This document shows, one piece after another, positions 1-6,225 of a DNA stretch of 6,225 bases. The DNA is taken from assembly GCA_003513855.1 (NCBI GenBank), contig DOTC01000174.1, forward strand, positions 1-6,225, given 5' to 3'. This stretch comes from Deltaproteobacteria bacterium. Lineage in GTDB: Bacteria > Desulfobacterota > Deferrimicrobia > Deferrimicrobiales > Deferrimicrobiaceae. How positions within the stretch are numbered: the first letter of the stretch is position 1; every line of letters begins with the position of its first letter. The position numbers were made by a program, and so were the translations under genes. Below the pieces are notes generated by a model. That model did not search any database. It was not told where the DNA came from and worked only from the letters and a program-made list of their open reading frames with translations.

Positions 1-2249
1 TGCTCCTCGTCGATGATGACGAGCCCCAGGTCCCGGAAGGCGATGTCTTTCTGCAGAAGCCGGTGGGTACCGATCACGATGTCCACCTTCCCTTCGGCCA
101 GATCCGCCACCACCTCCGCCTGCTCCTTCCGGGACCGGAAGCGCGAGAGGCTCTCCACGCGGACCGGGTACCCGCCAAGACGCTCCCGGAAGGTCCGGAA
201 ATGCTGTTCGGCGAGCACGGTCGTGGGGACGAGAACCGCCGTCTGCCGGCCGTCGAGCACCACCTTGAACGCCGCCCGGACCGCCACCTCCGTCTTCCCG
301 TACCCCACGTCCCCGCAGACGAGCCGGTCCATCGGCTTCTCCGACGCCAGGTCCGCGAGCACCTCCTCGATCACCCTCTGCTGGTCGGGCGTCTCCTCGT
401 GGGCGAACCCCGTCTCGAACTCCCGGTAGACGGCGTCCGGCGGGGAGTTCGGGGGGCGCGTGGCGATCTGCCTCCTCGCGTACAGCTCCACCAGTTCCTG
501 CGCCATCGACAACAGGGAGTCCCGGACCTTTCTCTTGGCGCGCTGCCAGGCGGTGCCGCCCAGGCGCGCAAGCCCGGGGCGGGCGTCCTCGGAGGCGACG
601 TAGCGCTGCACCCGCGCCATCTTCTCCACCGGCACGAAGAGCCGGTCCCCCCCGGCATACTCCAGCACGAGGAAATCCCCTTCCACGCCCGCCGCGACGC
701 GCCGCAGCAGCCCCCGGTACGCCCCGATGCCGTGGTCGACATGGACCGCGAGGTCGTTCACCCGCAGCTCGCGCAGCGAGAACTCCTCAAGCGGAGCGGA
801 TGTCTCCCTCCGGCGCTTCCGGACACGGGCCTTCTCCCCGAACACCTCCGCCTCGGTGACGACCGCCACCCCGAGCTCCGGCATCCGGAACCCCCTCGCC
901 ACGTCGGAGCGGCAAAGGGCGACGCCCTTGCCTCCCAGCACAAATTCCCGCAGCGATCCGGCGCGCGTGAACGGAAGGGGGTACCGGGACAGAAGCTCCT
1001 CCATCCGGTCGGCCTGCGAGGGGGAAAGGGACGTGATCGCGAAGCGGGCTCCCCGTTTCCACCACTCCTTCGCCTCGGTCACCAGCGGGAGGAGAAGCCC
1101 CTCGGAGGGGGAGGAGGCGGTCGTGCGGCGGATCTCCTCGTTCCCCTCGATGTCCATCTCCCCCCGGCGGGAGGGCTTCCGCCCGAACGGGGCGATCTCG
1201 AGGAAATCGAAGCAGAGGAGGGGGAACCCTGCGAGGGTGCGTGCCAGTTCCTCCGGTGGCACGAACAGCTCGCCGGGGACGGGAAGGCCTTTCTCCTGCC
1301 CCGCGAGGAGGAAATTCTCCTCCGCCTCGGCGAAAAGATTCCTCGCCGCGGCCAGGCACGCCGGGGAGTCCTCGGCGACGACCACGCTCCCCTCGCCGAG
1401 GTGACCGAAGACGGAGTCGGCGCGGCCGTAGAGGCGGGGAACCATCGCATCGGCCCCGTGGTACCGGATCCCCTGCCGGAGGAGGTCGGAACCGGCCCCG
1501 GGGACCGCAGAGGTGGCCGCGAGGAGGAACTCCCCTCGGGTGATGACCTGGGAGCAGGGGATGACGGTAAGCTCCCCTCCCTCCGAGCCCGTCCGCTGGG
1601 TCCCCGGGTCGAACCAGCGAATCGACTCGACCCGGTCTTCGTCCAGCGAAATCCGGGCGGGACGGGGGTGGGCGGGGCTGTACACGTCCACGATACCCCC
1701 GCGTATGGAGAAATCCCCCGGATCGGAAGTGGCGGGCAGCCGCGCGTAGCCCAGCTCGGCGAGACGCCGCGAGAAACCGTCCCTGTCGATCTCCTCTCCC
1801 GCCGCCACCCGGAAGGTCGACGCGGCGAAGACCTCCGGCGGAATCGTCTTCTCCAGCGCCGCTTTGACCGGGCAGACGACAACGAGAGCGCCTCCGCCCG
1901 ACGCTGCTTCGCGGACGCGGGAGAGGCGGAACAGGGACCGCATCCGGTCGTGGACAGCCACCGGATAGGGGGAGAGGGGTTCGTACGGTGCGACTTCCAC
2001 GGAGGGGAAACGAAACGCCTGCCCCGGCCCGAGGTAGGTGGAGATCTCCCGGAACATCTCCTCCGCCCCGGCGTCCGACGGGGACAGGACCAGGATCGGT
2101 CGCTCCAGCCTTCGGGCAAGCGAAGCGATCAGGAACGACCGGGCCCCGGGGGGCACGTTCATCGCCTGGAGACAGGGGGCGTCCGACGCCTTCGCGAAGG
2201 CGCGGGCGAAATGCTCGAACGACAGGGTCGGGACGGACCGAAGCATCAT
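1..2249 (-). CDS. mfd: Transcription-repair coupling factor Mfd, N-terminal 749 residues (partial, C-terminus off the left edge)
   Basis: Mfd is the cytoplasmic DNA translocase that removes RNA polymerase stalled at lesions and recruits UvrA for nucleotide excision repair. I translated the frame by hand from 2249 to base 3 with no stop. Residues 1 to about 370 form the UvrB-like module; its Walker A region is degenerate (residues 31-38, NVPPGARS, no GKT), as expected for Mfd, and GDFSIRGGIVDVY lies at 178-190. The RNA polymerase interaction domain follows at about 491-560 (NDLAVHVDHGIGAYRG, then GGDRLFVPVEKMARVQRY). The helicase core begins with TPDQ (620-623), Walker A GDVGYGKTE (646-654, Lys652), PTTVLAEQHF (675-684), GTHRLL (727-732) and DEE (747-749). 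Family members are about 1150 residues, so roughly 400, including the second RecA lobe and the UvrA-inhibitory C-terminus, are missing. Two ATGs compete for the start: 2249 and 2246. The upstream GGAAGGA is better spaced from 2246; the difference is one residue. The start lies 10 nt after the nadA stop. Confidence 0.97.
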   Translation of the reverse strand, partial: MMLRSVPTLSFEHFARAFAKASDAPCLQAMNVPPGARSFLIASLARRLERPILVLSPSDAGAEEMFREISTYLGPGQAFRFPSVEVAPYEPLSPYPVAVHDRMRSLFRLSRVREAASGGGALVVVCPVKAALEKTIPPEVFAASTFRVAAGEEIDRDGFSRRLAELGYARLPATSDPGDFSIRGGIVDVYSPAHPRPARISLDEDRVESIRWFDPGTQRTGSEGGELTVIPCSQVITRGEFLLAATSAVPGAGSDLLRQGIRYHGADAMVPRLYGRADSVFGHLGEGSVVVAEDSPACLAAARNLFAEAEENFLLAGQEKGLPVPGELFVPPEELARTLAGFPLLCFDFLEIAPFGRKPSRRGEMDIEGNEEIRRTTASSPSEGLLLPLVTEAKEWWKRGARFAITSLSPSQADRMEELLSRYPLPFTRAGSLREFVLGGKGVALCRSDVARGFRMPELGVAVVTEAEVFGEKARVRKRRRETSAPLEEFSLRELRVNDLAVHVDHGIGAYRGLLRRVAAGVEGDFLVLEYAGGDRLFVPVEKMARVQRYVASEDARPGLARLGGTAWQRAKRKVRDSLLSMAQELVELYARRQIATRPPNSPPDAVYREFETGFAHEETPDQQRVIEEVLADLASEKPMDRLVCGDVGYGKTEVAVRAAFKVVLDGRQTAVLVPTTVLAEQHFRTFRERLGGYPVRVESLSRFRSRKEQAEVVADLAEGKVDIVIGTHRLLQKDIAFRDLGLVIIDEE

Positions 2250-2256
2250 TCCTTCC
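2250..2256 (-). promoter_or_regulatory. Shine-Dalgarno site of mfd
   Basis: On the minus strand GGAAGGA directly precedes tandem ATG codons at 2249 and 2246. It touches the first ATG and is 3 nt from the second (4 nt if only GGAAGG pairs), both short spacings. This favours initiation at the second ATG, or delivery of ribosomes by coupling from nadA, which ends only 10 nt upstream. The motif is seen directly; its use is inferred. Confidence 0.6.
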
Positions 2257-2259
2257 GCA

Positions 2260-3186
2260 TCAGGAGACGTCGCGCGGCACGCGGAGCATCGCTTCCAGGG
2301 CGGACAGCGCCTTCCGGCGGATGTCCGGGGGGACCGTCACGACGGGGGAGAGGGCGACGAGGGCGTCGCGGACGTCCTCGAGGGTCGTGATCTTCATGTT
2401 CGGGCAGATGAGCGCGCGGGAGGCAAGGTGAAAGATCTTGCCGGGGTTCTCCTTCCGGAGCCGGTAGAGGAGCCCCATTTCCGTGCCGACGAGGAACTCC
2501 TTCGCCCCGGACCGGCGGCAGTAGGAGACCATCCCCGAGGTGGAGAGGACGGCGTCCGCCATCTCCACCACCTCCGGCGGGCACTCCGGGTGGACCACGA
2601 GCACCGCATCGGGGTGGGCCTCGCGCGCGCGAACGGTGGCCTCGATGGTGAGCCGCTCGTGCGTGGGACAGTACCCGTCCCACCAGGTGAGCCTCCTGCC
2701 GGACGCCTTCTGGACGTAGTGCGCGAGATTCCGGTCCGGCACCATGTAGATCCCCTTGTCCTCGGGGATGGAGCGGACCACGTTGACCGCGTTGCCGGAG
2801 GTGCAGCAGACGTCGGAGAGAGCCTTGACCTCCGCGGACGAGTTGACGTAGGTGACCACCACCGCCTCCGGGTGAGAAGCCCGGTAGGCGCGCAGGTCGT
2901 CGGCCGTGATCATGTCGGCCATCGGGCATCCCGCTTCCAGCCGGGGCAAAAGGACCGCCTTGTCGGGCGAGAGGATGGCGGCGCTCTCCGCCATGAAGTG
3001 CACGCCGCAGAAGACGATGACGTCCTCCTTGCACCGCGCCGCCTCCTGGCTCAGGCCCAGGGAGTCTCCCGTGATGTCGGCGATCTCCTGGATCTCGTCC
3101 CGCTGGTAGTTATGGGCGAGCATCACGGCGTTGCGCTCCCGGAGAAGCTCCCGAATCTCGTGTTTCAGCCCGTCCTGCTCCGCCAT
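2260..3186 (-). CDS. nadA: Quinolinate synthase NadA
   Basis: NadA condenses iminoaspartate (made by NadB or an aspartate dehydrogenase) with dihydroxyacetone phosphate to give quinolinate in de novo NAD synthesis. It is a cytoplasmic, oxygen-sensitive [4Fe-4S] enzyme. The 308-residue length fits the short form typified by thermophile enzymes rather than the roughly 347-residue E. coli form. Three cysteines sit in the expected cluster-ligand contexts: Cys87 (EAGCPMAD), Cys173 (GYCPTHE) and Cys261 (ICPNMK). Other hallmarks are AHNYQ (24-28), GVHFMAESA (61-69), [20 protein letters not shown] (112-131), PDRNLAHYV (150-158), HPECP (199-203), STSGM (215-219) and [11 protein letters not shown] (233-243). 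The start ATG is 3 nt after the gpsA stop and has a Shine-Dalgarno site at good spacing, so it is firm. No nadB or nadC is in the window. The gene appears intact. Confidence 0.97.
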   Translation of the reverse strand: MAEQDGLKHEIRELLRERNAVMLAHNYQRDEIQEIADITGDSLGLSQEAARCKEDVIVFCGVHFMAESAAILSPDKAVLLPRLEAGCPMADMITADDLRAYRASHPEAVVVTYVNSSAEVKALSDVCCTSGNAVNVVRSIPEDKGIYMVPDRNLAHYVQKASGRRLTWWDGYCPTHERLTIEATVRAREAHPDAVLVVHPECPPEVVEMADAVLSTSGMVSYCRRSGAKEFLVGTEMGLLYRLRKENPGKIFHLASRALICPNMKITTLEDVRDALVALSPVVTVPPDIRRKALSALEAMLRVPRDVS

Positions 3187-3189
3187 CCG

Positions 3190-4206
3190 TCAATCCTTCT
3201 CTCTGCGCAGGGCCCGCGAGAAGAGTTCGGTGACCGCGGTCCTGACGTTCTTGCCCTCATGCAAGATGAGATGCACCTGCTCGGAGATCGGCATCGCCAC
3301 TTCCGTTCGCCGGGAGAGATCGACCGCCGCGCTCGCGGTCCCGACCCCCTCCGCGACCATCCGCATGCCCGCGAGAATGTCGGTGATCCTCTCCCCTTTT
3401 CCGACCCGCACGCCCACCATCCGGTTCCGCGAGAGATCCCCCGTGCAGGTGAGCACGAGGTCTCCCAGTCCGGAGAGTCCGAAGAACGTCTGCGGATCCG
3501 CGCCGAGGCGGTTCCCGACGCGGGAGATCTCGGCCAGGCCGCGGGTGATCAGGAGGGCCCGGGCATTGTGCCCGAAGCCGAGGCCGTCGGACATCCCCGC
3601 CGCGATCGCCATCACGTTTTTGAGCGCCGCCCCGATCTCGATGCCGGTCACGTCCGTGCCGGCGTATACGCGGAACCGCTGCCCGGAGAACGTCGCCTGG
3701 AGGGCCGTCGCAACCGTCAGGTCCTTCGACGCCACGGTCGCTCCGGAGGGGATCCCCGCCGCGACCTCCCTCGCGAACGTCGGCCCGGACAGGACGGCAA
3801 GCCGTGCCCGGGCCTCCGGAAGGACCTGTTCCAGGATCTCCGTCATCCGGAGAAGCGTTCCGCTCTCCAGACCCTTCGCCAGGGAGACGACGATTGCCCC
3901 CGGATCGAGATGCGGGGCGCACTGTTCCCCCACGTCGCGCATGTGCTGCGAGGGAACCGCAAGGGCGACGATCCGCCTCCCGGCAAGGGCCACCCCCAGC
4001 GTCGTCGTCGGACGGACCGCCTCCGGCAGCTGCACGCCGGGGAGGAACGCCCGGTTCTCGCGGTTCGAAAGGATTCCCGCGCAGACTTCCGGCTCGCGCA
4101 CCCAGAGGGCGATGTCCCTGTGCCGCTCCGCCAGCATCGCGGCGAACGCCGTTCCCCACGACCCGCCTCCGACCACCGCGATCCGCTCTCCGCTTTCCGC
4201 CGTCAT
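3190..4206 (-). CDS. gpsA: Glycerol-3-phosphate dehydrogenase [NAD(P)+]
   Basis: GpsA reduces dihydroxyacetone phosphate to sn-glycerol 3-phosphate with NAD(P)H, supplying the backbone for membrane phospholipids; it acts in the cytoplasm. The 338 residues match the usual bacterial length. The N-terminal Rossmann fold opens with GGGSWG (13-18), followed by PSQHMR (85-90), KGLE (111-114) and SGPTFAREVAAG (140-151). The helical C-terminal domain carries GIEIGAALKNVMAIAAG (188-204), with Lys196-Asn197 at the position of the catalytic pair known from the human enzyme, then NARALLITRGLAE (214-226), GLGDLVLTCTGDLSRNR (246-262, with Asp249 and Arg260-Asn261) and the late EG and MPI motifs (286-287 and 305-307). 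All expected key residues are present. The ATG at 4206 has a strong Shine-Dalgarno site 8 nt upstream. The partner gene plsY, often a neighbour elsewhere, is not in the window. Confidence 0.98.
   Translation of the reverse strand: MTAESGERIAVVGGGSWGTAFAAMLAERHRDIALWVREPEVCAGILSNRENRAFLPGVQLPEAVRPTTTLGVALAGRRIVALAVPSQHMRDVGEQCAPHLDPGAIVVSLAKGLESGTLLRMTEILEQVLPEARARLAVLSGPTFAREVAAGIPSGATVASKDLTVATALQATFSGQRFRVYAGTDVTGIEIGAALKNVMAIAAGMSDGLGFGHNARALLITRGLAEISRVGNRLGADPQTFFGLSGLGDLVLTCTGDLSRNRMVGVRVGKGERITDILAGMRMVAEGVGTASAAVDLSRRTEVAMPISEQVHLILHEGKNVRTAVTELFSRALRREKD
3194..3200 (-). promoter_or_regulatory. Shine-Dalgarno site of nadA inside the gpsA end
   Basis: AGAAGGA on the minus strand lies within the last codons of gpsA, 7 nt before the nadA ATG at 3186. 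The gpsA stop falls between site and start, an arrangement that suits translational coupling. It supports the chosen nadA start. Confidence 0.7.
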
Positions 4207-4214
4207 TCGCCTTG

Positions 4215-4220
4215 TCCTCC
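4215..4220 (-). promoter_or_regulatory. Shine-Dalgarno site of gpsA
   Basis: GGAGGA on the minus strand is 8 nt before the gpsA ATG at 4206, the strongest ribosome binding site in the window. It overlaps a 10-bp perfect palindrome, CCTCCGGAGG (4216-4225). It lies in the 40-nt gap after the lipoprotein gene, the longest gap here, and so supports independent ribosome loading on gpsA. Confidence 0.8.
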
Positions 4221-4246
4221 GGAGGTCTCCCCTGCGGCAGGGACGT

Positions 4247-5083
4247 TCACTCCGTGTTCAGCCGTTTTTTGATGCGCTCCACCTTCCGGGCGATGTATTC
4301 GGGGTCTTCCCAATCCTCCCGGATCGCCTCGTACTGGGCAAGCGCCGCCCCGAGGTTCCCCTCCCCTTCCATCGCCTGCGCCATCCCCCAACGCGCCCGC
4401 GCGGCACCTCTCCGGTCGGAGACCAGGGAAAGGATCTTCCGGAATTCCCGGTCCGCCTCCGCGTACCGCGCCTGCGCGAGGAGCTGATAGGCGTTCATCC
4501 ATCGCGCCTCCATCGCCCGCGGGGAATCCGGGTACCTCTCGATCAGGTCGGAAAGGACCCTCGCCTGTCTCGCCGGGTCGGGCAGGCCCCCGTACGCCTT
4601 CGCCAGCAGAAACATCACCCTGTCCTGCTCCGCGAATCCGGGATCCTGCTTCCGGATCAGCTCGAGGTCCGCCACCGCGGAGGCGTAGTCGAAAAACTGG
4701 AACAGCCGGATCTCCGCCCTCCGCACGAGCGCGTGCGGGGCCTCCGGGGACCGGGGATAGTTGAACAGGAGCGAGCCGTAGGCTTCCACGGCGGCCTCGG
4801 CATTCCGGTAGTACGAGCCGAAAAGATCCCCCTGCCGCAGGAGGGCGGCGGGCGCATACCGGGACTGGGGATAATCGATCGGGATCGACCGGTAGTCGGC
4901 CAGGGCGGCGTCCATCCTCTTTTCGAGGAACGCCTTCTGCCCCCGTTCAAACCGCTCCCGTGCGGGGTCCGCGCAGGCCGGCAGGGAACCGGCCGCGAAC
5001 GCGAGCAGAAGGAGGGCGCAGGCCGAAAGGGACACCGGGCGTCTCGTGTCCCGAGGAGGGGGGGAGGCCGCAGGGTGCCTCAT
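4247..5083 (-). CDS. TPR-repeat lipoprotein of unknown specific function (BamD-like architecture)
   Basis: This 278-residue protein has a basic N-terminal region (Arg11, Arg14, Arg15), a hydrophobic stretch (about 17-33) and a lipobox-like LPAC with Cys37 as the likely lipidated residue. It is probably a lipoprotein in the periplasm or on the outer membrane. The mature part is nearly all helical and shows about five or six TPR-like units, roughly 41-73, 76-110, 116-148, 153-186, 190-222 and 226-259. Linker motifs YPQSRYAPAA (71-80), YPRSPEAP (109-116) and YPDSPRAME (184-192) resemble those of BamD and CpoB/YbgF-type proteins. TPRs suggest a scaffold for protein contacts; no catalytic motif is seen. 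BamD identity is not shown: BamD has five TPRs and different gene neighbours. The start is 11 nt after the gyrA stop with only a weak GGCGG-type ribosome site, so translation may be coupled to gyrA. A GTG at residue 17 would remove the basic N-region and is less likely. Confidence 0.85.
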   Translation of the reverse strand: MRHPAASPPPRDTRRPVSLSACALLLLAFAAGSLPACADPARERFERGQKAFLEKRMDAALADYRSIPIDYPQSRYAPAALLRQGDLFGSYYRNAEAAVEAYGSLLFNYPRSPEAPHALVRRAEIRLFQFFDYASAVADLELIRKQDPGFAEQDRVMFLLAKAYGGLPDPARQARVLSDLIERYPDSPRAMEARWMNAYQLLAQARYAEADREFRKILSLVSDRRGAARARWGMAQAMEGEGNLGAALAQYEAIREDWEDPEYIARKVERIKKRLNTE

Positions 5084-5094
5084 GCCACCGCCGC

Positions 5095-6225
5095 CTATTC
5101 TTCCTTCTCCGCCAGTCGGGCGAGGGATGCGACGTGCTCGTTCTCCTCCATTCCGATCAGGCGCACCCCCTGGGTGTTCCGTCCGCTGATGCGGATCTCC
5201 GCGACGGGCATCCGGATGATCTTGCCGCCGTCGGTGACCAGCATCACGTCGTCCTCCTCGGAGACCTGCGCCACCCCGAGGACGGCCCCGGTCTTCCCGG
5301 TCACCTTCAGGGTGATGACGCCCTTCCCGCCCCGGGACTGAATGCGGTATTCCTCCACGGCGGAGCGCTTCCCGAATCCGTTCTCCGTGACGGTCAGCAT
5401 GGTCCCCCGGGGCCGAAGGATCTCCATCCCCACGACTTCGTCCCCCTCCTCCAGCGCGATCCCCCGCACTCCCACTGCGGTGCGCCCCATGGGGCGGACG
5501 TCGCTCTCCCGGAAGCGGATCGACATCCCCTGTTTCGTCAGGAGGAAGATGGCGTCCTCGCCCGCCGTGATCTCGGTGGCGATCAGGGAATCGCCGTCGT
5601 TCAGTCCCAGTGCGATGATCCCGCCGGCCCGGGGCCGGGAAAACTCCATGAGGTCGGTCTTCTTCACCGTCCCCTGGGCGGTCGCCATGACGACGTATTC
5701 CCCTTCCGTGAACTGCCGGACGGGAAGGATCGCGGAGATCCCCTCCCCCGGGGAGAGGTTGAGGAGGTTCACGATCGCCTTCCCCTTCGCCGCCCGTCCC
5801 GCCTCGGGGATTTCGTGGACCTTGAGCCAGTGCACTCTCCCCGTGTTCGTGAAGAACATGATGTAGGTGTGCATGGTCGCGACGAACAGCAGGGAGACGA
5901 AATCCTCCTCCTTCGTCCCCATCCCTACTTTCCCGCGCCCTCCCCGTCGTTGCGTGCGGTAGAGGCTGATCGGGTTTCTCTTGATGTACCCCGAGTGGGA
6001 GACCGTGACCACCATCTCCTCGTCCACGATCAGGTCCTCGATCTCCAGGGCCCGCACCTCGTGGACGATCTGGGAGCGCCGATCGTCCGCGTACGCCTCC
6101 CGGATCTCCCGGAACTCCTCCGCGATCACCCTGAGGAGCTCCGTCTCCTCCGCGAGGATCTTCTTCAGCCGCGCAATCTCCTTCTGTACCTCCTTCAACT
6201 CCTCGAGGATCTTCTCCCGCTCGAG
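5095..6225 (-). CDS. gyrA: DNA gyrase subunit A, C-terminal 376 residues (partial, N-terminus off the right edge)
   Basis: GyrA is the cleavage and DNA-wrapping subunit of the A2B2 enzyme that introduces negative supercoils using ATP. The frame is open to the right edge, so the gene starts outside the window; the TTG at 6198 is internal, because upstream codons read LEREKILEEL, a conserved GyrA coiled-coil segment. By comparison with E. coli GyrA the fragment begins near residue 440. The catalytic tyrosine and quinolone region are therefore not visible. Window residues 1-40 end the coiled coil, and from about 58 onward runs the beta-pinwheel domain. The GyrA box QRRGGRG (92-98) separates it from ParC. 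Later blade signatures are GRAAKGKAIVNLL, RPRAGGIIALGL, RPMGRTAVGVRGI, QSRGGKGVITLKV and GRNTQGVRLIG. The protein ends LARLAEKEE, without the long acidic tail of E. coli GyrA. It is the first visible gene of the presumed operon. Confidence 0.98.
   Translation of the reverse strand, partial: LEREKILEELKEVQKEIARLKKILAEETELLRVIAEEFREIREAYADDRRSQIVHEVRALEIEDLIVDEEMVVTVSHSGYIKRNPISLYRTQRRGGRGKVGMGTKEEDFVSLLFVATMHTYIMFFTNTGRVHWLKVHEIPEAGRAAKGKAIVNLLNLSPGEGISAILPVRQFTEGEYVVMATAQGTVKKTDLMEFSRPRAGGIIALGLNDGDSLIATEITAGEDAIFLLTKQGMSIRFRESDVRPMGRTAVGVRGIALEEGDEVVGMEILRPRGTMLTVTENGFGKRSAVEEYRIQSRGGKGVITLKVTGKTGAVLGVAQVSEEDDVMLVTDGGKIIRMPVAEIRISGRNTQGVRLIGMEENEHVASLARLAEKEE
5932..5952 (-). other. gyrA: GyrA box coding segment (QRRGGRG)
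   Basis: This codes for QRRGGRG in the first blade of the GyrA C-terminal domain. The motif is known to be essential for DNA wrapping and negative supercoiling and is the standard mark distinguishing GyrA from ParC. It matches the Q(R/K)RGG(R/K)G consensus exactly. Confidence 0.95.

Noticed and set aside
1079..2119. A 346-codon minus-strand frame inside mfd
   Set aside because: It is an out-of-frame shadow rich in Arg, Ser and Pro; the neighbouring frame encodes conserved Mfd sequence without interruption.
63..2390. A 775-codon open frame on the plus strand opposite mfd
   Set aside because: Its codons are exact complements of the mfd codons. Its arginine-, proline- and histidine-rich translation has no recognisable motifs, while the minus strand reads as a complete Mfd. 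Long antisense frames are expected in G+C-rich genes.
2246..3034. A 262-codon minus-strand frame overlapping nadA
   Set aside because: It is out of frame with the clear NadA sequence and is Gly/Arg-rich. Only its last codons matter, as the mini-frame at the nadA-mfd junction.
4216..4225. Palindrome CCTCCGGAGG over the gpsA ribosome site, considered as an operator or a ribosome-site-hiding hairpin
   Set aside because: It has no loop of its own and consists of a Shine-Dalgarno sequence next to its complement in G+C-rich DNA; there is no second copy or other regulatory sign.
4230..4242. Small inverted repeat CCCTG-CGG-CAGGG between the lipoprotein gene and gpsA, considered as a terminator
   Set aside because: The stem is only 5 bp with a 3-nt loop and no T-run follows on the minus strand, so it does not meet the form of an intrinsic terminator.
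2038..5341. Two overlapping plus-strand open frames of over 700 codons (2038-4272 and 3131-5341)
   Set aside because: They run antisense across several unambiguous genes and their junctions, have low-complexity Arg/Pro/Ser-rich translations and no plausible domains. I treat them as composition artefacts.
6196..6198. TTG at 6198 as the start of the gyrA product
   Set aside because: Conserved GyrA coiled-coil residues continue upstream in frame to the window edge, and no GyrA begins here; the TTG is an internal leucine.

Overview
This is a compact, G+C-rich (about two-thirds G+C by eye) bacterial chromosomal segment. All five genes lie on the minus strand and read right to left: gyrA (C-terminal part, cut by the right edge), a TPR-repeat lipoprotein, gpsA, nadA, and mfd (N-terminal two thirds, cut by the left edge). 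The gaps between them are 11, 40, 3 and 10 nt, so nearly every base is coding. I see no RNA genes, mobile elements, CRISPR arrays or stretches over 300 bases without a gene.

From right to left: GyrA enters at the end of its coiled coil and shows its whole DNA-wrapping C-terminal domain with a canonical GyrA box. An 11-nt gap leads to an exported lipoprotein of TPR-like repeats, reminiscent of BamD but not assignable to a named family. GpsA (glycerol-3-phosphate dehydrogenase) and NadA (quinolinate synthase) follow with well-placed Shine-Dalgarno sites. Then comes Mfd, the transcription-repair coupling factor, whose reading frame I translated without a stop from the start at about 2249 to the window edge, ending just after the DEE of the helicase DEAD-like box.

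The gene set and the run gyrA, TPR lipoprotein, gpsA suggest a Gram-negative, perhaps deltaproteobacterial/Desulfobacterota-type organism; this is from memory of Geobacter-like gene order and G+C content, and is only a moderate inference. The spacing suggests one transcript, but no promoter or terminator is visible, so the operon is inferred. The products are functionally mixed: DNA topology, envelope, phospholipid precursor, NAD precursor and DNA repair. GpsA and NadA share the substrate dihydroxyacetone phosphate, and NadA feeds the cofactor pool GpsA uses.

I looked for an undescribed system and did not find one: this is mostly housekeeping DNA. The least understood element is the TPR lipoprotein. 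Smaller curiosities are a second GyrA-box-like motif in GyrA, a short GyrA tail, and a nested four-codon reading frame bridging nadA and mfd.
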